Source: S012-113 sp965368405
GTDB lineage: Bacteria > Bacteroidota > Bacteroidia > Cytophagales > Cyclobacteriaceae
DNA length: 43,388 nucleotides
Direction: 5' to 3'
NCBI GenBank assembly: GCA_965368405.1
Contig: CBDUMS010000019.1
Location: forward strand, 1-43,388
The notes beneath the pieces are model-generated. The model saw only the letters and a list, made by a program, of their open reading frames with translations. It was not told the origin of the DNA and did no database searches. The position numbers and the translations under genes were made by a program. This document shows, in pieces, positions 1 through 7,882 of this stretch (positions within the stretch are counted from its first letter, which is position 1; the number at the start of each line of letters is the position of its first letter).

Positions 1-36
1 AGTCTAACTACTAGATACTAACGACTAAAGTCTAAC
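1..36. repeat. AGTCT/GACTA-rich low-complexity spacer before 5S rRNA
   Basis: The octamer agtctaac occurs at 1-8 and again at 29-36, separated by related words (ctagatac, taacgacta). The same AGACT/AGTCT vocabulary returns as tandem repeats at 30287-30403. No coding potential is seen. It probably lies in the 23S-5S spacer, but 23S itself is outside the window. Confidence 0.5.
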
Positions 37-47
37 ACAAAGAGCTT

Positions 48-156
<109 letters not shown>

Positions 157-167
157 ATTTTATTATA

Positions 168-197
168 GTCCTGTACTTCACGGTGCAGGACTTTTTT
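168..197 (+). terminator. Rho-independent terminator of the rRNA operon
   Basis: gtcctg (168-173) pairs with caggac (186-191), with t-g and a-t extending the stem inward, and a run of six T follows. It sits 12 bases after the 5S 3' end. Confidence 0.85.
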
Positions 198-204
198 GTT
201 TACT

Positions 205-300
205 AAGGTGGGAGAGCCCTGACGATCAGTCGTGGACTGATGTCAGGATACTGACCGCAAGCGTCAGTATAAGTCGTTGCCAGATTTTATTTTGTACTTC
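205..300 (+). repeat. Partial tandem copy of the 5S 3' end, disrupted
   Basis: Bases 205-216 (aaggtgggagag) and 270-291 (taagtcgttgccagatttta and following) repeat, in the same order, the 5S 3' end and its downstream flank at 131-164. The similarity resumes with tgtacttca near 293-300, matching 172-180. Between the two halves lie 53 extra bases (217-269). The copy lacks the 5' half of 5S and the terminator hairpin arm atagtcc, so it cannot be a working 5S gene. Confidence 0.85.
217..269 (+). repeat. Two-hairpin palindromic insert inside the 5S remnant
   Basis: The insert is almost wholly two adjacent hairpins. Hairpin A: arms 218-231 and 235-247 (cctgac + atcagtc against gactgat + gtcagg) with one bulged g and a gtg loop. 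Hairpin B: atactgac (248-255) against gtcagtat (263-270) with loop cgcaagc. Both stems share CTGAC/GTCAG. It resembles a small REP-like or MITE-like palindromic element. No terminal repeats of a known insertion sequence are recognised and no target duplication longer than 1-2 bases is evident. Confidence 0.6.
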
Positions 301-358
301 ATAGCTAGACCGCGTGTCGCTGAAGCTTTAGCGGTGGCGCAGCGAAGAAAGAATTTAT

Positions 359-385
359 GGGTATCCCCAAAGGGTACCCTTTTTT
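359..385 (+). terminator. Rho-independent terminator-like hairpin
   Basis: gggtatcc (359-366) pairs with gggtaccc (372-379, one G-U) around ccaaa, followed by six T. It lies downstream of the 5S remnant and upstream of the formate operon, so it may be the displaced terminator of the duplicated rRNA tail. Confidence 0.75.
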
Positions 386-562
386 ATGTGGCTAATGCTA
401 ATAACCATTTCCTTAATAAATGTAAAATCCCTTGATCCTCTCAAGAAAAATAAGACTGAAATTTCCGGCCATCACATTCTTTATACTTCGTTACCAAATC
501 TTAATAAATTGATGTAAGTTTCTACCTGATTTCAACCATCAAGCAAAAAGAATTAACCAAGT
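386..562 (+). other. Leader region of the formate operon
   Basis: 177 bases between the terminator and the fhs start. The promoter of the operon should be here. TAAGTTTC near 513 is one base off the Bacteroidota -7 box TAnnTTTG, but no clear -33 TTG partner is seen. A short cttga/tcaag inverted repeat lies near 432-446. No ORF, riboswitch fold or RNA gene is recognised. Confidence 0.35.
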
Positions 563-2242
563 ATGAGTGTAAAAACCGATATTCAAATAGCCCAAGAGGC
601 TAAAATAAGTCATGTCAATTCTATAGCAGAGAAGCTCGGCATCGATCAATCCGAACTTGAACTCTATGGTAAATACAAGGCTAAGCTGCCCCTTCACCTT
701 ATCGATGACAATAAGGTAAAAGACAGTAACCTTATTCTTGTTACCGCCATCACTCCAACACCTCCTGGAGAAGGAAAAACGACTACAAGTATCGGACTTA
801 CTGAAGGGCTGAATAAAATAGGCAAAAAAGCTACCGTAGTGCTGCGAGAACCATCGCTGGGTCCTGTATTTGGCATGAAAGGTGGAGCAGCTGGTGGTGG
901 CTATGCGCAGGTGATCCCGATGGAGGATATCAACCTTCACTTTACCGGCGACTTTTCGGCGGTAGAAAAAGCAAATAACCTGCTAGCAGCTCTAATTGAT
1001 AATAATATTCAAAACTCGAAGTATAGCTTAGGAATTGACCCAAGAACGGTTTCTTGGAAGCGAGTAATGGACATGAACGACCGTGCTCTACGTCAAATTG
1101 TGTCTGGCCTCGGTGGAAAAACAGGTGGATTCCTCAGAGAAGCAGGTTTTAATATAACAGCGGCATCTGAAATTATGGCAATTCTTTGTCTAGCCAACGA
1201 TCTGGAAGACCTAAAAAACAAAATGGGCAATATTTATATCGGCGAAACCTTTGATAAAAAGCCAATTTATGCACGCGACCTGAAAGCGAACGGTGCAATG
1301 GCAGCATTAATGAAGGATGCGATAAAACCTAACCTCGTCCAAACTCTGGAAGGTAATCCTGCAATAATTCATGGAGGCCCGTTCGCTAACATCGCCCAAG
1401 GAACCAATTCTGTTATTGCAACTAAAATGGGCCTATCACATAGTGACTACGTGGTAACAGAGGCAGGTTTTGGTGCAGACCTAGGAGCCGAAAAATTTAT
1501 GGATATAAAATGCCAATATTCAGGGTTGTCGCCCAAGGCGGTGGTTTTAGTTGCAACTGTACGAGCACTTAAATATCATGGAGGTCAAGATCTTAATGAA
1601 CTTAAAACTGAAAATATTGCTGCTTTGAAAAAAGGAGTAAGTAATCTCGATAAGCATATTGAGAACCTTCAGACCTTTGGCTTACCGGTGGTAGTTGCCA
1701 TAAATAAGTTTATTACCGATACCTCAGAAGAACTAAAAACACTCCAGGATCACATCGCTACAAAACAAGGTGTTTCGGTTGCCTTATGTGAGGGATGGGA
1801 GCATGGTGGTGCCGGTTGTACCGACCTTGCTCAGGAAGTTGTAGATGCGGCCAACAAAGGCAATGGAACATTTAAGCCTGTTTATGATTGGAGTGACTCC
1901 ATTGAAGAGAAGGTAACCAAAGTAGCAAAAACAATTTATGGTGCGGGATCAGTGGTGTTTCAGCCGCTGGCAAAAGCTAATTTGAGGACCATTGATAACC
2001 TCGGACTCAATGGATTGCCTATCTGCATCGCAAAAACTCAGAATTCATTATCAGATAATACCAAACTTTTAGGTGCCCCGGAAGGGTTTAAGCTAACTGT
2101 ACGAGAAATAGAAATAGCAGCTGGAGCGGGTTTTGTTATTCCAATTACCGGGAATATGTTACGGATGCCTGGTCTACCGCAAATACCTGCAGCAGAAGGT
2201 ATTGATATTGATTCGAAAGGGAACATCAGCGGACTTTCTTAG
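563..2242 (+). CDS. fhs: Formate-tetrahydrofolate ligase
   Basis: The enzyme joins formate to tetrahydrofolate using ATP, giving 10-formyl-THF for purine and one-carbon metabolism; it is cytosolic. The 559 residues match the family's usual length of about 556. The P-loop PTPPGEGKTT is at residues 65-74, followed by the family segment LREPSLGPVFGMKGGAAGGG. Later family stretches such as GFGADLGAEKF and the C-terminal TGNMLRMPGLP are intact. The ATG at 563 gives the usual N-terminus. fdhD begins 4 bases after its stop, so this is the first gene of a formate operon with FdhD and both formate dehydrogenase subunits. The pairing puts the two fates of formate, assimilation to C1-THF and oxidation to CO2, under one transcript. 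Confidence 0.97.
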   Translation: MSVKTDIQIAQEAKISHVNSIAEKLGIDQSELELYGKYKAKLPLHLIDDNKVKDSNLILVTAITPTPPGEGKTTTSIGLTEGLNKIGKKATVVLREPSLGPVFGMKGGAAGGGYAQVIPMEDINLHFTGDFSAVEKANNLLAALIDNNIQNSKYSLGIDPRTVSWKRVMDMNDRALRQIVSGLGGKTGGFLREAGFNITAASEIMAILCLANDLEDLKNKMGNIYIGETFDKKPIYARDLKANGAMAALMKDAIKPNLVQTLEGNPAIIHGGPFANIAQGTNSVIATKMGLSHSDYVVTEAGFGADLGAEKFMDIKCQYSGLSPKAVVLVATVRALKYHGGQDLNELKTENIAALKKGVSNLDKHIENLQTFGLPVVVAINKFITDTSEELKTLQDHIATKQGVSVALCEGWEHGGAGCTDLAQEVVDAANKGNGTFKPVYDWSDSIEEKVTKVAKTIYGAGSVVFQPLAKANLRTIDNLGLNGLPICIAKTQNSLSDNTKLLGAPEGFKLTVREIEIAAGAGFVIPITGNMLRMPGLPQIPAAEGIDIDSKGNISGLS

Positions 2243-2246
2243 AGAG

Positions 2247-3089
2247 ATGGCAGAGCGAGTATCATCTGCGAGTATAATTAAGGTTGATCGAGGTGTCAGT
2301 ACGCCGAAGCAAGACCTGGTGGTAAGAGAGGAACCTCTCGAGATCAGGGTCGGATACGGACTTGAGACCAATAGAGAACAAGCCACCATCACGGTTACTA
2401 TGCGGACCCCGGGTCATGATGAACAACTTTGTCTGGGATTTTTATATAATGAAGGAATGATTGAAACCCGCGATCAGGTAATGAGTGCTAAATATTGTAG
2501 CAACGTTACGCTAGAGGATGGTGGAGACAATATTATGCGGGTTGAGCTTAAACCAGATTTAAAGCTAAAGACAGCTGATTTTACCAGAAATTTTTACACC
2601 AATTCGAGTTGTGGTGTTTGTGGTAAAGCAACAATAGATCATATTCTGGATAACTGTTCCGTAGCAACAGACCCCGGATTAGCGATTAAGAAGGCAACGA
2701 TTTTAGGTTTGCCCGAAAAGCTCAAGGAGATTCAGGATGTTTTTAAGCATACGGGCGGTCTTCATGCTTGCGGGCTTTTCGACTTAGAAGGTAATCTTAG
2801 TCTACATAAGGAAGATGTAGGCAGACATAATGCTTTAGATAAACTTATCGGAAGCTTGCTTCTTCAGGAAAGTTTACCGGCATCTGACAAGATTCTAATG
2901 CTTAGTGGACGAATTAGTTTCGAACTGGTTCAAAAAGCTATCCGTGCGGGTATTTTGGTGGTTGTAGCAGTAGGAGCACCGTCTAGTTTAGCCATTGAAT
3001 TGGCTGATAGGTTTGGAATTAGCCTTATTGGCTTTCTAAAAGAACATAGTTTTAATATTTACACGCATACGCAAAGAATTATAGATTAG
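2247..3089 (+). CDS. fdhD: Formate dehydrogenase sulfurtransferase FdhD
   Basis: FdhD carries sulfur from the cysteine desulfurase to the molybdenum cofactor of formate dehydrogenase, which is needed for activity. The conserved CxxC is present in SSCGVCGK, with cysteines at residues 122 and 125, and the N-terminal DLVVREEPLEIRV block fits the family. The reading frame is open further upstream into fhs (from 2133), but the ATG at 2247, 4 bases after the fhs stop, gives a normal 280-residue protein, so I chose it. It lies between fhs and the dehydrogenase genes, consistent with dedicated maturation of the enzyme encoded downstream. Confidence 0.95.
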   Translation: MAERVSSASIIKVDRGVSTPKQDLVVREEPLEIRVGYGLETNREQATITVTMRTPGHDEQLCLGFLYNEGMIETRDQVMSAKYCSNVTLEDGGDNIMRVELKPDLKLKTADFTRNFYTNSSCGVCGKATIDHILDNCSVATDPGLAIKKATILGLPEKLKEIQDVFKHTGGLHACGLFDLEGNLSLHKEDVGRHNALDKLIGSLLLQESLPASDKILMLSGRISFELVQKAIRAGILVVVAVGAPSSLAIELADRFGISLIGFLKEHSFNIYTHTQRIID

Positions 3090-3090
3090 C

Positions 3091-3393
3091 ATGAAGTTAC
3101 GAATTCAAAGAAATACGGTAAGAATAAGACTAAATGATCAGGAAGTTGGGGCGTTGGCCAAGGGGGAGGACTTATTAGAACAAACTAATTTTCCTTCTGC
3201 AATCCTATCTTATAATATTAAAATAGGACCTGAAAATGATGCTCAATATGTTGATAATTCGATCTCTATAGTGCTTAAGAAAGATGCTGTTGAGCAATGG
3301 GCATCTACCGATCAGGTTAGCATAGGCATCGAAATGGATGGTCGAGATGACAAAAAATTAAGTATATTAGTTGAGAAGGATATGAAGCTCTAG
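3091..3393 (+). CDS. Small conserved-looking protein in formate dehydrogenase operon
   Basis: This 100-residue soluble protein starts 1 base after the fdhD stop, so it is surely co-transcribed. It begins MKLRIQRNTVRIRLNDQEV and has a later EQWASTDQVSIGIEM stretch, alternating polar and hydrophobic residues typical of a small beta-rich domain. It has no cysteines, signal peptide or membrane segment. From memory it resembles a small family (DUF7009-like) often found beside FdhD or formate dehydrogenase genes in Bacteroidota; I cannot confirm this here. Function is unknown. Its position suggests a role in assembly or regulation of the dehydrogenase, which is inference only. Confidence 0.8.
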   Translation: MKLRIQRNTVRIRLNDQEVGALAKGEDLLEQTNFPSAILSYNIKIGPENDAQYVDNSISIVLKKDAVEQWASTDQVSIGIEMDGRDDKKLSILVEKDMKL

Positions 3394-3447
3394 TGGTGAA
3401 ATCTCCTTGAGAAACCAGGTTTAAGTAGTTAATAACGTTTTTATAAC

Positions 3448-5097
3448 ATGCCAGAAAATTTAAGTTCCCTTTCGGGCCGCAAAGGATTAGAGAACAATCT
3501 TTTTGAACAGATCGTTGAAGGAGCTAAGGCAAATGGCACTCCCGCACCTGAGTTATTACGCGATCTTGCCGAAGAATTTTTAATGGGTAAGGCCGTTACT
3601 TACGGTACGGCGTCTTTCTATGATTTTCTTAAACCGGATCATGCTGGCAAAAAGGTACATATCTGTAACGGAAGTGCCTGTATGCTTGCAGGTACACAGC
3701 ATAAGGTGAAAAAAGTACTATCTAGTAAGTTCAAGGAAGAAGAAATCGGTGAAATGTGCTGCCTTGGTAGATGCTATGAGAATTCCTCCTTTCAGGTTAA
3801 CGGTCTTAATTACTCTGGGAATGATATTAATCACCTTGAAGAATTGCTCGAGCACAAAAATGAAATCTCTACGAAATATGAGGTAATTACAGCTTGCGAT
3901 ACGCCGGTATTAACCAATGCCCCACTCTCAATAGAAAATTTTTCAACACTCTTTAAACAGGTAGTCGAAAAAGGAGCTGACTGGGCACTTCAAGAAATTA
4001 AAACCTCTAATATTAGAGGGCGAGGTGGAGCTGGTTTTCCCATGGGGTTTAAATTTGAGGCTTGTAGAAATGAGCCCGGTGAGCAAAAGTATATTGTATG
4101 TAATGCCGATGAGGGGGACCCAGGTGCCTATACTGATCGATACTTACTAGAAGAGCAGCCTATGGCGCTGCTTTTTGGAATGATTGTGGCTGGATACATT
4201 GTTGGTGCAGATCGTGGTGTACTCTATATTCGTGGTGAATATCCTGAATCAATAATAGCAGTTAGAAAGGCTATTGACGATCTTGAAGTTCTCGGTTTAT
4301 TGGGCGAAAATATTCTTGACACAGGATTCAATTATCGTTTTAAGGTTATTGAGGGCGCCGGTGCATATATCTGTGGCGAAGAAACTGCGCTGCTCTCTTC
4401 GATTGAAGGTCAACGTCCCGAAGTACGTATAAGACCACCCTATCCAACGCAGGAAGGGTTATTTAATAAGCCAACAATCGTTAATAATGTCGAAACACTC
4501 GCCGCTATTCCGTTTATTCTGGAAAATGGTGGTGCAGCCTATGCTAAACTAGGAACGGAAAAGTCTACCGGTACAAAATTGGTTTCGCTCGACTCTTTCT
4601 TTAATAATCCAGGGATGGTTGAAGTGGAAATGGGAATTTCCTTTAAAACGCTGGTTTATGAGATAGGAGGTGGCTTTAAAAAACCTGTTAAAGCCTTGCA
4701 TGTAGGCGGACCGCTGGGTGGTATCATCCCTATTAGTGAAATAGAAGATTTGCTTCTTGGTTTTAATAAGTTCGAAGAACGAGGCTTTTTGCTTGGGCAT
4801 GCAGGCATTATTTCAATACCGGAAGACTATCCTATGATCGATTACCTCGAACATCTTTTCGAGTTTACGGCAGTAGAATCCTGCGGTAAATGCTACCCAT
4901 GTAGTATTGGTGCTGTTCGTGGTAGAGAGATGATGGAGGCAGCTAAAAAGGGAAATAGAATGGATAAACAATTGTTAGACGATCTACTAGAGACCATGGA
5001 AGATGGGTCTTTATGTGCCCTGGGCGGTGGTTTGCCCTTAGGCGTTAAAAATGCGTTACAATATTTTCAAGAAGAATTAAAAGAGTATTTCAACTAA
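3448..5097 (+). CDS. NAD-dependent formate dehydrogenase beta subunit (NuoE-NuoF fusion)
   Basis: This is the electron-output subunit that passes electrons from the molybdenum subunit to NAD+. Residues 1 to about 150 form a NuoE-like thioredoxin fold with [2Fe-2S] cysteine candidates C73, C78, C104/C105 and C109. The rest is NuoF-like: the FMN/NADH-binding GRGGAGFP is at 191-198, followed by CNADEGDPGAYTDR, and the [4Fe-4S] ligands are C479, C482, C485 (SCGKCYPC) and C523. NuoE and NuoF are separate in complex I but fused in many soluble formate dehydrogenases and hydrogenases. It ends 9 bases before the alpha subunit. The 549-residue length fits such fusions. Confidence 0.93.
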   Translation: MPENLSSLSGRKGLENNLFEQIVEGAKANGTPAPELLRDLAEEFLMGKAVTYGTASFYDFLKPDHAGKKVHICNGSACMLAGTQHKVKKVLSSKFKEEEIGEMCCLGRCYENSSFQVNGLNYSGNDINHLEELLEHKNEISTKYEVITACDTPVLTNAPLSIENFSTLFKQVVEKGADWALQEIKTSNIRGRGGAGFPMGFKFEACRNEPGEQKYIVCNADEGDPGAYTDRYLLEEQPMALLFGMIVAGYIVGADRGVLYIRGEYPESIIAVRKAIDDLEVLGLLGENILDTGFNYRFKVIEGAGAYICGEETALLSSIEGQRPEVRIRPPYPTQEGLFNKPTIVNNVETLAAIPFILENGGAAYAKLGTEKSTGTKLVSLDSFFNNPGMVEVEMGISFKTLVYEIGGGFKKPVKALHVGGPLGGIIPISEIEDLLLGFNKFEERGFLLGHAGIISIPEDYPMIDYLEHLFEFTAVESCGKCYPCSIGAVRGREMMEAAKKGNRMDKQLLDDLLETMEDGSLCALGGGLPLGVKNALQYFQEELKEYFN

Positions 5098-5106
5098 GGA
5101 TGGCAT

Positions 5107-7842
5107 ATGGAGCGAGTAGAGAATATACTTTATATCAATAATGAGGAAGTTAAGTTTGAGGGTGGTCAGACCTTACTCAATGTATTAAGAGATTATTTAG
5201 GCGGTGAATCGATACCAACATTATGCGATGCCCCAAACTTGAAGCCATTCGGCTCGTGCAGGGTATGTAGCGTAGAAGTCGCTCTTGAAAAAGATGGGCC
5301 TACCAAGGTACAGGCCTCATGCCACACACCTGCAACTCCGGGAACCTTCATTTATACACATTCTGAAAAAATAAATAGAATAAGAAAAAATATTGTTGAA
5401 CTCGTACTAACGGATTATCCTAAGGAGAAATTTGAGCAGGACAACCCTCAGCAAAATGAATTAAAAAAAGTCGCTCTTCAAGTGGGAATAGACATGCCAA
5501 ATGTTCGGTATGCACCAGGCGCAAATCATCTCGATCGTGCTAAAGACGAAAGTCACGCCTACATGCGTGCTGATTTGGCATCATGTATAAATTGTTATCG
5601 TTGTATTAGGGCTTGTGATGAAGTACAGGGTGAAATGGTATTAACCATGTCGGGTAGGGGATTTGACAATACCGTTACCATGGGTATGGATGATGGGTTT
5701 AAAGATTCTGATTGCGTCTCCTGTGGAGCTTGTAGCCAGGCTTGCCCAACAGGTGCTATAACCGATGTGTTTAGCTCCAAAGCAAATGATGCTACAGATG
5801 TTACCCGTACGGTTTGTACCTATTGTGGCGTAGGATGTAATCTTGATGTTGCCACTAAGGAGGAAGAAATCATGAGTATTACCGCGCCCTATGATGCCGA
5901 GGTAAATCAAGGTCATACCTGTTTAAAAGGTCGCTATGCTTTCAAATTTTATGACCATCCCGAGCGTCTAAGATCACCTATGATTAGGAAAAATGGTGAG
6001 CTGCAGCCTGTTAGTTGGGATGAAGCGTATGATTTTATTAGTGATAAATTAAAACTAATACGTGAAGAATCTGGACCTGATGCAATCGCAGGAATATCTT
6101 CTGCACGTTGTACGAATGAGGAGAACTATTTAATGCAGAAGTTTATTCGTGCTGTTGTTGGTACGAATAATATCGACTGCTGCGCGCGTGTCTGCCATTC
6201 GCCAACAGCATTAGGCATGCAAAGGTCTTTTGGCACTGGAGCAGCAACCAATTCTGTTATCGATATACAGTATACAGATTGTATGATGGTAATTGGCGCT
6301 AACCCTACTGCCGCACACCCTGTTACGGGCGCTAAAATGAAGCAGGCGGCTATGAAGGGGACCAAGCTCATTGTAATTGATCCAAGGGAGATTGAGCTCG
6401 CAAAATATGCTGATCATTTTCTGCAACTTAGACCTGGCACCAATGTAGCCCTGCTGAATATGATGCTCTACTATATCGTAAGCGAAGGTCTAGAAGACAA
6501 AACGTTTATTGCGAATAGAACAGAAGGCTATGACGATTTTCTTGATCATATCAGAAAGCTCGATATAGGAAAAATGGAGGAAATTACTGGCGTACCAAGA
6601 GAATCTGTGAGAGCCGCCGCAATTACTTATGCCTCAGCCGAAAATGCTATGTCGTTCCACGGGCTAGGCGTTACAGAACACTCGCAAGGAACATTTACTG
6701 TCCAGCAAATCGCAGACCTTGCAATGATTACTGGTAATATTGGAAGAAGAGGAGTTGGAGTAAATCCGTTGCGTGGGCAAAATAATGTTCAGGGTGCTGC
6801 AGATATGGGTGCGCAACCCCATCAAGGAGCTGGATATTTAGATATAACCAAGCCTGAAGTTAAGCAACAGTACGAAGCCTTCTATAATGTAGATTATCTA
6901 CCAGACCATATCGGATATAAGATTCCAGAGATGTTCGATGCCGCTATCGCGGGTGATTTGAAGGCAATGTGGATTATCGGTGAGGATGTTGTGCAAACAG
7001 ATCCGAATACTGCGAAAGTAAAAAAGGCCTTGACAAATCTTGATTTATTTATTGTTCAGGAGTTATTTATGACGGAAACAGCCTTGTTGGCTGACGTGAT
7101 TTTACCCGGAGCCTCATTCCTTGAGAAGTCCGGTACATTTACCAATGGCGAAAGACGCGTACAGCGTGTCAACAAAGTAGTAGAACCCATAGAGGGCACT
7201 AAGGCCGATGGTCAGATTATAGTGGATATTATGCAGCGCATGGGATATGATCAAGCTGATTATGCTCCCGATACCATGCTCGAAGAGATTTCCCAAATCG
7301 TACCATTTTTCAAAGGTATTAATTGGGAAGGTCTAGGAAAAAATGGAAAACAATGGCCGGTGCCAGAAGATGGTAGTAGTACAGAAATAATACATATTGA
7401 AGAGTTTAAGAGAGGTAAAGGTAAATTTACATACTTCGATTGGCGGGAGTCGCAAGAGATTGTGGATAATGGCGAGGAGTTTCCCTATATCATAACAACG
7501 AACAGAGAACTAGAGCATTATAACTGTGGGGCTATGACGCGACGCACGGGGAACGGAGAAATCCTTACAGAAGATGTGTTGCTGATTAATCCAAAAGATG
7601 CCCATGATAATGGTATTGCGGATGGAGAAATGGTATGTGTTACATCAGCCAGGGGTAAAGTAGATATCAAGGCAAGAATTACCGATGAAGTTAAACCTGG
7701 TGTAATGAGCACTACATTTCATTTCCCGGAGATTATGGTAAACTTGATAACGAGTGATATCCATGATTCGGAAGCGAAATGCCCTGAATATAAGGTTGTA
7801 GCTGTGAAAATTCGCAAGTCTAAAGGTGTTTATGCCAGTTGA
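5107..7842 (+). CDS. NAD-dependent formate dehydrogenase alpha subunit (molybdopterin, Cys type)
   Basis: The catalytic subunit oxidises formate to CO2 at a molybdenum (or tungsten) bis-MGD centre. Seen in order: a plant-type [2Fe-2S] domain (C40, C51, C54, C72); two [4Fe-4S] ferredoxin motifs (C160/163/166/170 and C203/206/209/213); a further [4Fe-4S] site (C237, C240, C244, C272); then the molybdopterin oxidoreductase domain and the C-terminal dinucleotide-binding domain (about 790-905). The active site ARVCHSPT uses C363 with H364; its codon is TGC, so this is not a selenoprotein. The His-Cys [4Fe-4S] site normally found between residues 72 and 160 in NuoG-like proteins has no ligands here: the segment reads LTDYPKEKFEQDNPQQ. 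No Tat signal is present, so the enzyme is cytosolic. Confidence 0.95.
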   Translation: MERVENILYINNEEVKFEGGQTLLNVLRDYLGGESIPTLCDAPNLKPFGSCRVCSVEVALEKDGPTKVQASCHTPATPGTFIYTHSEKINRIRKNIVELVLTDYPKEKFEQDNPQQNELKKVALQVGIDMPNVRYAPGANHLDRAKDESHAYMRADLASCINCYRCIRACDEVQGEMVLTMSGRGFDNTVTMGMDDGFKDSDCVSCGACSQACPTGAITDVFSSKANDATDVTRTVCTYCGVGCNLDVATKEEEIMSITAPYDAEVNQGHTCLKGRYAFKFYDHPERLRSPMIRKNGELQPVSWDEAYDFISDKLKLIREESGPDAIAGISSARCTNEENYLMQKFIRAVVGTNNIDCCARVCHSPTALGMQRSFGTGAATNSVIDIQYTDCMMVIGANPTAAHPVTGAKMKQAAMKGTKLIVIDPREIELAKYADHFLQLRPGTNVALLNMMLYYIVSEGLEDKTFIANRTEGYDDFLDHIRKLDIGKMEEITGVPRESVRAAAITYASAENAMSFHGLGVTEHSQGTFTVQQIADLAMITGNIGRRGVGVNPLRGQNNVQGAADMGAQPHQGAGYLDITKPEVKQQYEAFYNVDYLPDHIGYKIPEMFDAAIAGDLKAMWIIGEDVVQTDPNTAKVKKALTNLDLFIVQELFMTETALLADVILPGASFLEKSGTFTNGERRVQRVNKVVEPIEGTKADGQIIVDIMQRMGYDQADYAPDTMLEEISQIVPFFKGINWEGLGKNGKQWPVPEDGSSTEIIHIEEFKRGKGKFTYFDWRESQEIVDNGEEFPYIITTNRELEHYNCGAMTRRTGNGEILTEDVLLINPKDAHDNGIADGEMVCVTSARGKVDIKARITDEVKPGVMSTTFHFPEIMVNLITSDIHDSEAKCPEYKVVAVKIRKSKGVYAS

Positions 7843-7882
7843 TTAGCTGTCATTTCTTAGGTTAGCATTTTTTAGTATTTTA

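Noticed and set aside
205..300. A second functional 5S rRNA gene
   Set aside because: The 5' half is missing and the 3' part is split by 53 bases, so it cannot form the 5S fold.
539..940. Minus-strand 133-codon open frame inside fhs
   Set aside because: It is antisense to a highly conserved enzyme, has no recognisable motif, and its composition is that of an opposite-frame shadow.
2133..2246. Upstream extension of the fdhD frame
   Set aside because: It lies inside the fhs coding region and has no FdhD-like sequence; the ATG at 2247 gives the family's normal length and start.
6187..6200. Possible selenocysteine codon in formate dehydrogenase
   Set aside because: The active-site codon before His364 is TGC (Cys363), not TGA, and no in-frame TGA interrupts the gene.
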